A stretch of 64,000 nt of DNA, from the NCBI GenBank assembly GCA_030847615.1, contig JAUMIR010000005.1, forward strand, positions 164,514,596-164,578,595, given 5' to 3'. The position numbers and the translations under genes were made by a program. Below the pieces are notes generated by a model that was not told where the DNA came from, did no database searches, and saw only the letters and a program-made list of their open reading frames with translations. The DNA comes from Gambelia wislizenii. Lineage: Eukaryota > Chordata > Lepidosauria > Squamata > Crotaphytidae. This document shows, one piece after another, positions 22,088-32,217 of this stretch. Position 1 is the first letter of the stretch, and each line of letters opens with the position of its first letter.

Positions 22088-23466
22088 GCTTTTACAGTAT
22101 AGTGAGCCAGTGTGCTTACATCCTTTGCAGTGTTGAATTCTGAAATGCTTGTCTGTATGTGCTTCCTCTATGCAATGGATGTTGATGAATTTGCAGAGGT
22201 GATACTACCCTACTGTTTTTTCACAACACAGAGGAGAGGTATCATGAACAACACCAGATGCCTTTTGAATATTCTTTCTTGTAGCAGTCAGTCTAGATTA
22301 ATTCCTGCACTTTGCTTTTGGACTAAAAGCTGAGATCAGTGCTCTGATTTTAAGAATGCAGCTAAGCGTATTACACCATACTGCTATAACAGGGTCAGGC
22401 ATATCTGTTGCTCTGAATACAGCCTGTTAAGTCATATTACAGTAGAAAAAAACAAATTAGAGGAACACATTGGAAAGAACATATGCACACCAGGTATGCT
22501 ATTTCCAATGAATGTTAACAAGAAGTTTACAAAACCTGGACTTTTTCTTCTTTGCGTTCAAGTGCTTTATGCTGACAAAGATCAACCTAGTTGATATTTT
22601 TAGTCTGGGAGGAGAAAATAAATGCAAATTGGTGGACAACAATATCTGCTTGAGTAATCAAGAAGTATTTTAATGCTGGAAATATAAATATTAAAATTAG
22701 CCAGCCTGGCAGTATCACAAAAAGACAGTTCATCAGATTCAAATAAGAAATGATTATATGATATCCTGGGGAACTGACTCTGTGGAGTGAACGAACCTTG
22801 ATAGATTGAATGTTGAGAGTAGCTCTTAATGGTATAGAATAAATCCATCTCCTCTATCAGCCTTTGAGGTTTTACCTATAATTATTCTCTCCAAAAGGCA
22901 TGTCACTTGTTTTAATTTGATCTATAAACTGTTCCTTTCAAAAGACAGGTCTGTTTCTGACCCCAGCGTTTAACTCTGATTGGGCTGCTGTATATCGTTT
23001 TTCTATATGAATATATGGAAAATAGTTTGCAAAGTCATGTGTGATTATCACAGAAGCATATTTCTGCCAACAATGATACCATTATTATCATTATCATTAT
23101 TGTGCTTGCTTATCTGCAAACCTATATTTACCGTTGAAAATAGGGCAAGACAGCCCTGACCTTCTTGTCCTATTGCTAATTTTGTGAGGGTGTTTAACTC
23201 ATAGGTTTACCTAAGTGCTTGTTACCTTGATGCTTGCTTACTTGGGCTGGCATTTCATCAGCTAGGGCTTTCTGTAATATGCTCAACGTATTCTGGTTAT
23301 TAGGATTTGATCCAGTGAATAGTAGCGTAATGAGGGCAGTTTAAATTAATTGTAAGAGTGCTAAAAATATCTGGGAAGAGGACAATTTCAAATATAGCAC
23401 AGAGAGCAATTCAAGGCTGCATATATCAAAGCCAACTATTTAAATAATTCACTCTGTTTATATTGT
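22088..23466. other. Unassigned region
   Basis: No exon, RNA gene or named repeat recognised on either strand. Short frames here have no family-like motifs. Confidence 0.4.
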
Positions 23467-23734
23467 CAGACCCCTGTATCCACAGAACCAATAGCTGTTG
23501 TTTCAGTTATCTGCAGCTGAAAAAAGGGACACATACCACAGAGTCGCACTGGAAAATGTCTAAAGAGGTGTCCTCTCTAGGCAGCTTCTAGGTCCTCCAA
23601 CACAACTCTATGATATGTTTGTAGCAAACATCATTTGTTTTAATAGGGCTCGCTACTATATCCAGTTTCATGTATCCATGTTATGTCTGGGAACCAAACC
23701 CCCATGGATATGGGGGTCCAAATGACAGGGTCTG
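23467..23734. mobile_element. Tigger-like palindromic MITE
   Basis: Left end CAGACCCCTGTATCC and right end on the complement CAGACCCTGTCATTTGG, with matching inner blocks ('gaaccaa' with 'gtatccatg') in inverted order. The 'gtatccacagaacc' / 'gggaaccaaacccccatgga' words are typical of Tigger/pogo-derived repeats. A TA duplication is not visible directly at the ends. Confidence 0.55.
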
Positions 23735-23817
23735 AAAAAGTAGGTTAGTGCAAGTAACAGAGCTATGACCTTGCTCACAGCAGGGAGCTAACTGATAAGA
23801 GTAGCAGTAGAAAACAG

Positions 23818-24047
23818 AAAGGAGATTTTCACACTACGTTATTATAGTGTTACTATTCCACTTCAAGTACTCTGGCTTCTTACTGTGGAATTCTGGGGTT
23901 TGTAGTTTAGTGAGGCCTAAGAGCTCTCAGGCTGAGAGTTGTAAATGTCCCTCCCTAAACTGCAAATCCCAGGATTCCGCAGGAGACAGCCATAGCAAAT
24001 AAAGTGGAATAGTAATACTATAACAGTGTAGTGTGAAAATCTAGAAA
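23818..24047. mobile_element. Palindromic MITE, GGAGATTTTC tip, AAA target duplication
   Basis: A 224-bp element (23821-24044). Left arm GGAGATTTTCACACTAC and, on the complement, right arm CTAGATTTTCACACTACACT. The inverted match continues through TATAGTGTTACTATTCCACT. AAA flanks both ends. The tip is shared with the 9582, 12521 and 24669 elements, which suggests one family or a tip-sharing group. Confidence 0.68.
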
Positions 24048-24416
24048 GTTAGAGAACAGAAAGTTACGGAAGACATGATAGGGGAAATGGTGTGATTTCT
24101 GGGAAAATGAAACTTAAGAATACTGATATAATAGACATGTACAAAGCCATACGTTTCTGGTTGTTAGAAAGGTGATAAAAGGGGCCCAGCCCCTGCACCT
24201 GATGGCACAGTTTGGCTGAAACATTCCCCTGTGCCCTTTTGCTAGCAAAATAATAGCAATCTGTGAACTTGAACCTGGGCCTCGAGACTTCATTTGTTAT
24301 CCCAGATAGACCTTAACACAACTACAATGATTTGTTATTGTACATAAAAATGTCTTATATGAAAACCTTACATTTGCATAGTTTTTAAAAATAATTCTGG
24401 GATAGTAAATATATGA
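24048..24416. other. Unassigned spacer
   Basis: No gene or named repeat recognised. Confidence 0.4.
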
Positions 24417-24655
24417 ACAGGCGGCATGGCGTACTGGTTTGAGCATTGGGCTATGACCCTGGAGATCAGGGTTTGAGTCGCCATTCAGCCATGGAAACCC
24501 ATTGGATGACCTTGGGCAAGTCACACTGTCTCAGCCTCAGAGGAAGTCAAAGGGAAACCCCCTCTGAGCAAATCCTGACAAGAAACTCTGTGATAGTTTT
24601 GCCTTAGGATTGCCATAAGTCAGAAATGACTTCAAGGCTTACAAGAATAACAAAT
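24417..24655 (+). mobile_element. Sauria SINE (tRNA head, BovB-type tail)
   Basis: The head has the A-box-like GGCGTACTGGTTTGAGC and B-box GGGTTTGAGTCGCC. The body has 'accttgggcaagtcacact', 'ctcagcctcagaggaag', 'ggaaaccccctctgagcaaa' and the tail 'ttgccataagtcagaaatga' with 'cttcaaggc'. Sauria SINEs are squamate-specific and are thought to be mobilised by BovB. Confidence 0.88.
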
Positions 24656-24692
24656 ATATAAACACCTTGGAGATTATCAGGCACTTTTAAAA

Positions 24693-24706
24693 AAAGCTCC
24701 CAAGGA
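24693..24706 (+). repeat. L1 target-site duplication, left copy
   Basis: AAAGCTCCCAAGGA, repeated exactly at 38654-38667 after the L1 A-rich tail. Confidence 0.93.
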
Positions 24707-26671
24707 CTTCCGGTCGGCAACGAGGTTGCGAACGGACGCAGGCAGCTCAGTGGGAGCTGCTTTCGTGTTTGCTAGGCAGAAGGAGTCCTGATAAAAAAAA
24801 ATTTAGTATCAGGAGATTTTCCCCTGGTGAAAGGGGAAGCGGAGTGGGCTTGTCTTCATTCATTCCAGTGTCGAATGTCCTCCCTTATTGTCTGGCGATG
24901 AAGGGGAGTGCACAAGGACGCTGATGGAGCACTAGAGCCAGCAACGCCTCTGCCTAGTATCCCTATTTGAAAAGGGACAAAGCAACCTCACCGATTTTTT
25001 AAGAGCGAAGAAACAACGAACTTACAGCTGAAGTTGAAGCAAGGCATTGTAAGTCTGAATTCAAAAAACTCTTTCATGGTGGTGTTATACATGTTTGAGG
25101 AGTGGAAGAAGAGTGGTGGAGAGTAATAGGCGGGGAGAAGAGGGAGAAGAGGCGGCAGGAGGGCTACTCAGGGAAACAACGGAGATGGAGGCTGGATGAA
25201 AAGGAAAGACGGAGTGACTGCTTGAGCGAAGAGGGAGAGTGGTGAGAGAAAAGTGAGTTGGAAAAGGAGCTGAAACGCGGAGTGAGGGAAAGAAGGAAGA
25301 AAAGGAAAGGAAACTCTAAGGCCCAGAAAACGGTGGTTTGGAAAACGGAGAATTGAGAAACTGAGAACTGAGAACTGAGAGAAAAGCTAAGGGAGAAAGC
25401 GAAGGTGTGGAGCGGATTGGAGAGGATTGGAATGGAGCAGAGGAGAGAGGATTGGGGCAGCCTACCAGGGTGCTGGAAGGGGCCAGAGGAATGCAAGAGG
25501 AACGTGAGAGGCGAAGGAAGGCAAAGGAAGGTAACAAAGAGAGAGACAGTGGGGGGGCTTCCCCCAGTGAGTAAGTCTGAAAAAAAACAATCAAATACAA
25601 GAAAGAACCACTAAATATAAGAAATAAGAAACGGAAGATAAGAAGAGAAGAGAAGTGAAAGTAAGAGACTGAGTAAAAGGGAGGGGTAGAGAAAGTTTGG
25701 AGAAGGTGTAACCTGTGGAGTTTAGAGTTAGGCTTGAGGGAGAAGTGTGCTAAGGACTTGCAAGCCCAGTACTCCACTATATGTACTGATTGTAACTATA
25801 TTGATTGCACTGTCTTATGTTTTGACTGTGATTAAAGTTTCTTTATGGATTGTTGGGAAGCGGGAGGAAAGAGGAGAGAGAAGTGAGAAGGCTTAACAGA
25901 TCTTTGAGAATCTCGCTGGGAAACTGGTGACTATCTGACCTTTAAGAGCTGGATGTAGGGTAGAAACTTGAAATTGAAAACATAATAGGAGAAAAGGAAG
26001 GAGGGAGTTGAAAGGGTGATTGGAATAGGGGTCTGTTTGGCAATTTAGAGTAGCCTTCTCTTTGACCCCCTACACTAAACTAAAACTGAAGATTGGAGGA
26101 GAAATAAATATTGATACCTCAGTATATAAATTGATAAGCATAAAATTCGTTGGGGAATTGTATAAATTAGACATATGAGACAATTGGTTTATTAAGGTCT
26201 ATTAAGGACATTAAGAAGAAGTAATTAAGCACTTATATTTCAGTAGTGCTGTATATAACACAACTTATGCTTAAGATATAAGGAATATATACATATACTT
26301 GTCATTGATAAACCCCTTGGTATACAGTTGTAATCATCTGATAGCACAGTGCTGTTTATTGCCTGTTTAAATAACTACTTTGAACATTAGATTTGCTTAT
26401 TGGAGTGCTTAGTGCCTGTAGCAAGGTAATAAGTGAGTGCTCACTGACTTTATATCATAACTTAATCCTTGTCTCTGATTCCTTGGATCACATACACTGA
26501 CAATTTTTTCCATCTCTCAATGTGCTCTACCTTTATTGTAAACTAATCTTTATAGAATACACAGACAACACATTGCAAATAATTCCAAATAACTAAGCAA
26601 AGAAATATTACTCATCCGGGAAGATATTATGCCTGTAAAAAAAAAATACACAACCACAAATTCAGACTTTA
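24707..26671 (+). promoter_or_regulatory. L1 5' UTR / internal promoter region
   Basis: Begins CTTCCGGTCGGCAACGAGG right after the TSD, with a CCGG-rich start. It then runs into a purine-rich (GA-rich) part between about 25100 and 25900. Complementary-strand frames across the purine tract (for example 25316-25777) are low-complexity and not credible genes. I infer promoter function from position, as in other L1s. Confidence 0.75.
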
Positions 26672-27505
26672 ATGACAAGACGCCACTCAGTAGAAATGCC
26701 TGAAATTCAGCAAACATTAATACAGGAATTTAAGAAACTCAGAGAAGAAATGATACTAGAGATGAAAGAGATGAGGAAAGATGTTAAAAAGGAACTCGAT
26801 GAATTTGGAAAGAAATTGGATAAGATAACGACTGATGTAAAGAACTTAAGTGAAAAGGTAGAGGAACTTCAGAAAAAGTCAAAAAAATTAGAAAAAACAA
26901 CGGAGGAGATAAATTTAGAGCAGGCACAAAACCAGGAAAAGAACTTAGAAATACAATTGAAATTAAGAGAGAAATGCTTGAAACTAAGAGGATTGGTGGA
27001 GATGGAAAATGAAAATTTGTATGAAAGAATTTTACCAAGCTTAGCAAATTACATTAAACTCCCTCAAGAAAGGATGGAATTTGAGGACAGAATTTTTAGA
27101 ATTAATACAAAGATTGCCAGACAAAGGATGTTCCCTCGCGATATAGTTATATATTTCACCAGGGGGAAGATTAAAGATCAAATCTTGCAAGAAAATTTTG
27201 AGTCCAAGCTAGTAATAGAAGATTGTGAAATTGAGATATGTAAAGATATTCCCCCACAAATATTAAAGAAGAGAAAGAAGTATCAATTCATTATTTCTAA
27301 ACTTCGGAGAAAAGGTATTCAATACAGGTGGGGAACAGTAGAAGGTATAACAGTCACCTATAACCAGAAAAAATATAGATTAAACACGGTAAAGAAAGCA
27401 AAGGATTTCATGGTAAGATTTAAGAAGGACTTCGGAGATAGAGAGAAAATGATGGCAAGCAATAGTGAAGGATTAAAATCCTCAAAAGAAGGGCTGGAGG
27501 AGTGA
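26672..27505 (+). CDS. L1 ORF1 protein (RNA-binding chaperone), core part
   Basis: L1 ORF1p binds L1 RNA as a trimer and acts as a nucleic-acid chaperone in the cytoplasmic RNP. Residues about 10-105 are heptad-rich coiled coil (for example KKELDEFGKKLDKITTDVKN). The rest matches the ORF1p RRM and C-terminal domain (ERMEFEDRIFRINTKIARQR, FPRDIVIYFTRGKIKDQIL, VTYNQKKYRLNTVKKAKDFM). 277 aa, close to the usual core. The frame stops at a TGA (27503-27505), but the same frame stays open for another 71 codons. ATG 26672 is the first in-frame start ahead of the coiled coil. Confidence 0.92.
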   Translation: MTRRHSVEMPEIQQTLIQEFKKLREEMILEMKEMRKDVKKELDEFGKKLDKITTDVKNLSEKVEELQKKSKKLEKTTEEINLEQAQNQEKNLEIQLKLREKCLKLRGLVEMENENLYERILPSLANYIKLPQERMEFEDRIFRINTKIARQRMFPRDIVIYFTRGKIKDQILQENFESKLVIEDCEIEICKDIPPQILKKRKKYQFIISKLRRKGIQYRWGTVEGITVTYNQKKYRLNTVKKAKDFMVRFKKDFGDREKMMASNSEGLKSSKEGLEE

Positions 27506-27721
27506 AGAGAAAAACAAACAGAAGAGATTGAAAAAATGAGAGGGAGTAAAGAAGTTGATGATAGAGAGTTAGAGGGAAAAGAGGATAGTGAAGAAGAAGA
27601 AGAGCTGGAGGTAGAGGAAAACGAAGAGGAAGAAGACGTGGGAGACATAGAAAGTAAGGAAGGATCATTAGAAGAGGTCGAAAAAGAAGAAAGTCAGGAA
27701 GAAGAAGTAGATATTAGTTAA
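27506..27721 (+). pseudogene. Acidic C-terminal extension of L1 ORF1 behind an in-frame TGA
   Basis: In frame with ORF1, 71 codons, extremely rich in Glu and Asp (for example SEEEEELEVEENEEEEDVGD), ending VDIS then TAA. A non-coding purine tract would not be expected to stay open and so acidic in exactly this frame. I infer that the ancestral ORF1 continued to 27721 (about 349 aa) and that TGA is a recent mutation, perhaps CGA to TGA by CpG decay. The alternative is that the tail was never translated and the acidity is a by-product of GA-richness. Confidence 0.55.
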
Positions 27722-27773
27722 AGAGGAGATTAACTAGAAATAATATATAAGTATATAAACAAAATATTAAAAA

Positions 27774-28157
27774 ATGAAAGTAAAAAATATATCTTGGAAT
27801 GTCAAAGGGATGAATTCCCCACATAAAAGAAACCAAATATTTCACAGATTGGAGAAGATGAAAGCTGAGGTGATATGTATTCAGGAAACTCATATAAAAG
27901 ATAAAGATCAGAGACTATTGAGAAATAAGAGATTGGGTCAAGAATTCATAAATTCGGGACAGGAAAAGAAAAAAGGAATAGTGTTATATATAAATAGGAA
28001 ATGGTCAGCGAAAGAGGTGTTAAAAGACCCAGATGGAAGATATTTAGGAGTGGAAACAAATTTGTTGGGGAGAAAAACCCTGATTATAGGAATATATGCA
28101 CCATCTGAAAATAAAGATGGGTTTTATAGAAATTTGATGAAGATACTCCTCAAAATG
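27774..28157 (+). pseudogene. L1 ORF2 N-terminal part (endonuclease), cut by Ngaro insertion
   Basis: APE-like endonuclease that nicks target DNA. Residues 1-128: NISWNVKGMNS (metal/active-site Asn), VICIQETHIKD (catalytic Glu), KGIVLYINRKWS, LIIGIYAPSENKDGFYRNLM. The reading frame then runs into the Ngaro A1 repeat and is lost. The rest of the endonuclease begins at 34983 in the same phase. The start is the ATG 52 bp after the end of the acidic ORF1 tail. Confidence 0.93.
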
Positions 28158-28331
28158 CTGCTTACCGGACCGCTGGCGAAGCCTAGGGCCGGTAAGCACC
28201 CCTTGCGGGCAGGGAGGAGTCGGAGACCACTATTGCGTCACCGGCAAGCGCCGGCGACGCGAGGAGAGGGGCGGGGCCGAGCACATAAAAGGCAGCCCGT
28301 CCCTCTCCTCTGCCTACTTCTCTCTTGGCGA
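28158..28331 (+). repeat. Split direct repeat A1
   Basis: 174 bp, from CTGCTTACCGGACCGCTGG to CTCTCTTGGCGA. Repeated at 34198-34371 with one visible mismatch (TACTTC against TCCTTC). It contains its own short inverted motif: 'gcttaccgg' near the start and 'ccggtaagc' about 25 bp later. Confidence 0.93.
28268..28292 (+). promoter_or_regulatory. GC box and TATA-like element in A1
   Basis: GGGGCGGGGCC followed 6 bp later by CATAAAAGG. The spacing and the position at the start of the element suggest an RNA polymerase II core promoter that drives the full-length transcript. Confidence 0.65.
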
Positions 28332-28836
28332 TCGGCTGGTTGCTTGGCCGATCGCTGTCTCCCTCGTGCAGGGATACAGGGCAGGGAGCTGCTAGATCTT
28401 CGCAGCGGTCTTGGCCTCTTTGTCTGGCTGCTGGCGGTGACATCTTGGTGGCAGCTGGGCGCCTGGTCGGGAGGCTAGCCGGGAGGCTTCGCTCTCGGGG
28501 GGCGGGCCACCGACTGGAGCGGCCCGGACTTGGACTGGCGATCGCGGCGGCGTTCGGAGGGACGGCTGGCTGCCTGAGGACACCCCTTTTTACATTTGAT
28601 CAGGGAGTACTGGGTTTGGTTGGGATCGTGGGACGGTTTGGCTGGCTCTCCTGGCCAGGTGTGCCAGCGGGGCGACGCGGGCCTGTCTGGCCGGGTCTCG
28701 GGGATAAGGGGCGGAATTTCACCTCGCCTCATGCTCGGACCCTGGGGGACTGGATTATTGGTCTTCATTGGGGACGGTTGGGGCGGTTGTGCCACCACTG
28801 GTTTTTTCCCTTCCCATTAATTTGGTATTTAAGTTT

Positions 28837-29013
28837 GGGCGGGCCACCAGGGGTCTCCCTCCCCACTTAGATCTGGCCTAGGCATTTAGGCGGGCCACCA
28901 GGGGTCTCTCTCTCCCCACTTAGATCTGGCCTAAGCATTTAGGCGGGCCACCAGGGGTCTCCCACTTAGTCTCTGATCATTTGCTTTGGAGGGCCACCAG
29001 GGGTCTACCTTTT
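28837..29013 (+). repeat. Tandem repeats of about 50 bp in the Ngaro leader
   Basis: Four copies of a unit built on GGGCCACCAGGGGTCT begin at about 28841, 28892, 28946 and 28991. Each is followed by a CT-rich stretch and, in the first three, by a CCACTTAG word; the spacing shortens in the last unit. Only the intact copy has this array. Confidence 0.88.
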
Positions 29014-29149
29014 ATTTCAGCCAGGGGCCATTTTGTGGGAATTATCTCTCGGCAGCCGTCTTAGGCTACCTGGTGTACAAGGCAAGCCAACTGCTTGGGA
29101 AGCGCTTTCTATTGTATTTAGTCACAATAACAAGAGTAATAATCACAAA

Positions 29150-29195
29150 TCAATATTAATAATAATAATAATAATAATAACAACAACAACACAGT
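29150..29195 (+). repeat. (AAT)n/(AAC)n microsatellite in the Ngaro leader
   Basis: Runs of 'aataataat' then 'aacaacaac' about 80 bp ahead of the gag start. Confidence 0.9.
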
Positions 29196-29273
29196 GTTGA
29201 CAACATCAATAAAAGATTGTGACTTGAGTTGTTGGCCTTTTATATAAGGTCATCCAATTTGGGAGCCAGGCTC

Positions 29274-30629
29274 ATGGCACCTAAGAAAGGTAAATCTGGG
29301 GGGAAAGGGAAGGGGCCGGCGCCAAAGCGGCCGGCACCTGTTTCCCCTCCACCCCCTCTTAGTGATGAGGAGGAAGATATACCTTGGCAAGCGATTTTAG
29401 ATAGAATTCAACACCTGGAGAGAATTCAAGGGATAGAGAATTCTGAGTCTTTATGTCACGCTAAACCGATGGGGAGCAAGAGTAGGTTTGCTAATCAGAT
29501 TATTGAACGTTTAGATCAGCTTGAGAAGAGGATCCAAGGGGATGCTTCAGGATCGCGTCCACAGGATGTTCCCTCCGGTTTACCATCACGGGAGGATACT
29601 GAACTCATGCCTGCTACCCCGTTGATGCCTTCGGGTGAGTTGCTTCAAAACCCAGTTTGGCCTTGGGCCGACTGGCATGCACCCATACATGCGAATGCGT
29701 CACAGGGGGTGGGGGCTCAGACAACACAAGGCACAGGGGTTATGCCTCAAGCGATTCCTGGGTGGTCTGGTTCTCAATGGTCTCCTTGGGGCCCAGTTGC
29801 TTTTGGTGGGTTCGCTGCACCTCCAGTGGGGGCTTCACCCCCGGTTAGCTTTTCCCAGACACCGGGATACGATATGGTAGCGTATTCTGCAGTGCCCTTT
29901 GGTGAGATGTCCCTACCTTTGGGGGATCATTTGTTGCAAATTACAAGGGACAAAATAGTTAAAGGGGAATATGTTGATGTGTTCTCCTTGTTATATCGGG
30001 AAATTGATAAGAAAGATAGAGAGGACATGGACGACAAAGAGAAGGAGAAATTGAGAAAACGGAAGGTTGAGCGGACTTGGTCCAACTGGCTATCCGGATT
30101 CTTAATTTTGGCCGGTGTGATTGCCAAAGCTCAACCACACCGTGCTGGACCACTTTTTCAGTATATGGACATTATTCATAGGGCCTATGTGGACTTTGCT
30201 GGTCCTGCCTGGCTATTATACGACGAAGCTTTTCGTATGAGGGCTGCTATTTATCCATCCCTTCGCTGGGACATGATGCATCCCCAATTGTGGATGCAGC
30301 TCATGACTCCAGCGCGTCCCATTCAAGGGGAGCGGACACACAGTGGCCACCTGTTACGGCCTGCTGTGGGCGCAGGTAACAAGGCAGCGGGTACACCTAT
30401 CTCAGCTAGCGGGGGACACAGGATGTTGTGTTGGGAGTTCAGCTCACACGGTGCGTGCTCGCGGAAACCTTGTCGGTTTAATCACGAGTGCTCCATCTGT
30501 GGGGCCTCCCATTCCTTTCGGAATTGCCCGAGAGGAAGGGGACAGTCCCGGGGATTCAGGGGCGGTCAGGGGGCTGGCAGGGGAAGCACTTCCTCTTCCC
30601 AGCCTCCTAAAGGGCCCCAGCCCAATTAA
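29274..30629 (+). CDS. Ngaro gag-like ORF1 protein
   Basis: Putative nucleic-acid-binding structural protein of the Ngaro RNP, 451 aa. I chose the ATG of MAPKKGKSGGKGKGPAPK, not the in-frame ATG 45 bp upstream, because this start is shared with the decayed copy at 20.9 kb. Order: basic N-terminus, acidic DEEEDIPWQAILDRIQHLER segment with coiled-coil character, a Pro/Gly/Trp-rich middle, a conserved block (EKLRKRKVERTWSNWLSGFL, YVDFAGPAWLLYDEAFRMRA), then two zinc-binding patterns, C-x8-C-x4-C-x3-H (starting CWEFSSHGAC) and C-x2-C-x3-H-x4-C (CSICGASHSFRNC), and an RG-rich tail. It overlaps the RT frame by 287 bp. Confidence 0.88.
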   Translation: MAPKKGKSGGKGKGPAPKRPAPVSPPPPLSDEEEDIPWQAILDRIQHLERIQGIENSESLCHAKPMGSKSRFANQIIERLDQLEKRIQGDASGSRPQDVPSGLPSREDTELMPATPLMPSGELLQNPVWPWADWHAPIHANASQGVGAQTTQGTGVMPQAIPGWSGSQWSPWGPVAFGGFAAPPVGASPPVSFSQTPGYDMVAYSAVPFGEMSLPLGDHLLQITRDKIVKGEYVDVFSLLYREIDKKDREDMDDKEKEKLRKRKVERTWSNWLSGFLILAGVIAKAQPHRAGPLFQYMDIIHRAYVDFAGPAWLLYDEAFRMRAAIYPSLRWDMMHPQLWMQLMTPARPIQGERTHSGHLLRPAVGAGNKAAGTPISASGGHRMLCWEFSSHGACSRKPCRFNHECSICGASHSFRNCPRGRGQSRGFRGGQGAGRGSTSSSQPPKGPQPN

Positions 30630-32217
30630 AGTGGATGTTCTGGATAGGTGGCTGGCCGTTTATCCGAATAGACGGGCAGCTGGTTACCTATCAGAGGGTT
30701 TTCATTTGGGTTTTCGTATTCCTTATCAGGGTTTTAGACGCCCCTTTTTGTCACAAAATCTCAAGTCGGTCAGGGGATTGGAACACATCGTTTTGGAAAA
30801 AATCCATAAGGAGGTTGCTGAAGGTAGGGTACTTGGCCCTTTTACTCAGCCACCGGTGCCTAACTTGAGAGTATCCCCATTGGGGATAGTTCCCAAAAAG
30901 GCACCTGGTGAGTTCCGACTCATTCATCATTTATCTTTCCCCAGGGGAGAGTCGGTAAACGACTCCATTCCTCCGGAATTATGTACTGTTAGATACACTT
31001 CATTTGATGCAGCTATACGTGAGGTTAGGCGGCATGGGCCGGGAGCGGAGTTGGCTAAATGCGACATTAAGTCTGCTTTCCGTCTTCTCCCGGTTCATCC
31101 CAATGACTTCGAGCTGCTGGGGTTTCGGTTTGATGGCCTCTTTTATATGGACAGGGCCTTACCCATGGGGTGTTCTATTTCTTGCAATGCTTTTGAAACC
31201 TTTAGCACCTTTTTGGAATGGGCAATTAGAACCAGAACTGGTTTACAGGGCGTAGTTCATTATTTAGATGATTTTTTATTTATTGGACGTTATGGGTCCT
31301 GGGAGTGTAGAATTTTATTACAGTCTTTTGAGAAGATGGCAATGGAACTTGGTGTTCCCCTTGCTCCCGAAAAGACTGAGGGCCCCTCACAGACCTTAGC
31401 CTTTTTAGGCATTGAGATTGATACTGTTAATCAGCTCTGCCGTCTGGCTGATTCTAAAATTCAGGATTTAAGGGATAGGGTTGATCAATTTCGATTTAGA
31501 ACTAAAGCCACCTTACGGGAGTTTCAGGTTCTTATTGGACACCTGAACTTCGCCTGTAAGGTAGTGGCCCCCGGTAGGGCATTCCTTCGCCGGTTGTGCG
31601 ATGCCATTATGGGAGTGCAAAGGCCTTATCATAAAATCCGTATTACCAAAGAAATGCGGGAGGACTTGTTGGTTTGGCATGAGTTTTTGAATCAATTTAA
31701 TGGTATTTCATTTTGGCGTCAGGAATGGAAGCTCCAGGGGGCATTACAAATTGCATCTGATGCTGCTGGTTCTGTTGGTTTTGGAGTTTATTTTGGTGGT
31801 CGGTGGTGCGCCAATAAATGGCCCACCGACTGGTGTGGGACAGATGTTACCCTCGATCTTACATTTTTGGAATTCTTCCCAATTTTGGTTGCTGTATTTA
31901 TCTGGGCTCAAGAATTGGCGAATTCGTCAGTACATTTCTGGTGCGACAATTCGGCAACGGTCCAGGTAATAAATTCTCTTACATCCCGGTCGCCACGGGT
32001 CATGTGTCTGGTTCGGCGGTTCACTTTACAGTGCCTTAAATACAATATTTTATTTGTTGCACGGCATGTGGCGGGCGTTAACAATGAGATTGCTGACGCT
32101 CTTTCCCGCATGCAGATGCAGCGCTTCAGAGAGCTTGCCCCAGGCGCGGAGCCCGAGGGCGACATGATGCCGGAGGAGCTATGGCAGATTGGGAATCCGA
32201 AATTTGGAGGGCATTAG
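30343..32217 (+). CDS. Ngaro reverse transcriptase-RNase H
   Basis: Open frame of 624 codons, lying +1 relative to gag. Conserved protein starts only at about residue 87 (LLKGPSPIKVDVLDRWLAVY); the part before it overlaps gag and is probably not translated as such, so expression by frameshift or splicing is likely. RT blocks: SPLGIVPKKAPGEFRLIHHL, ELAKCDIKSAFRLLPVHP (motif A Asp), ALPMGCSISCNAFETF (motif B), YLDD at residues 307-310 (motif C), APEKTEG and FLGIEIDT. RNase H residues are all present: Asp in ASDAAG (473), Glu in LTFLEFF, Asp in WCDNSATV, Asp in NEIADALSR. It makes the cDNA and removes RNA. It ends overlapping the YR start by 37 bp. Confidence 0.93.
   Translation: MATCYGLLWAQVTRQRVHLSQLAGDTGCCVGSSAHTVRARGNLVGLITSAPSVGPPIPFGIAREEGDSPGDSGAVRGLAGEALPLPSLLKGPSPIKVDVLDRWLAVYPNRRAAGYLSEGFHLGFRIPYQGFRRPFLSQNLKSVRGLEHIVLEKIHKEVAEGRVLGPFTQPPVPNLRVSPLGIVPKKAPGEFRLIHHLSFPRGESVNDSIPPELCTVRYTSFDAAIREVRRHGPGAELAKCDIKSAFRLLPVHPNDFELLGFRFDGLFYMDRALPMGCSISCNAFETFSTFLEWAIRTRTGLQGVVHYLDDFLFIGRYGSWECRILLQSFEKMAMELGVPLAPEKTEGPSQTLAFLGIEIDTVNQLCRLADSKIQDLRDRVDQFRFRTKATLREFQVLIGHLNFACKVVAPGRAFLRRLCDAIMGVQRPYHKIRITKEMREDLLVWHEFLNQFNGISFWRQEWKLQGALQIASDAAGSVGFGVYFGGRWCANKWPTDWCGTDVTLDLTFLEFFPILVAVFIWAQELANSSVHFWCDNSATVQVINSLTSRSPRVMCLVRRFTLQCLKYNILFVARHVAGVNNEIADALSRMQMQRFRELAPGAEPEGDMMPEELWQIGNPKFGGH

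Noticed and set aside
25164..25777. Minus-strand open frames in the L1 5' UTR
   Set aside because: Ser/Phe/Pro-rich translations of a purine tract with no domain; low-complexity artefact.
27358..27668. Minus-strand Ser/Leu-rich frames
   Set aside because: Complement of the acidic ORF1 tail; no independent support.
28325..28870. 181-aa frame at the start of the Ngaro leader
   Set aside because: Gly/Arg/Leu-rich GC artefact overlapping the tandem repeats; the MAPKKGK start further down is the conserved one.
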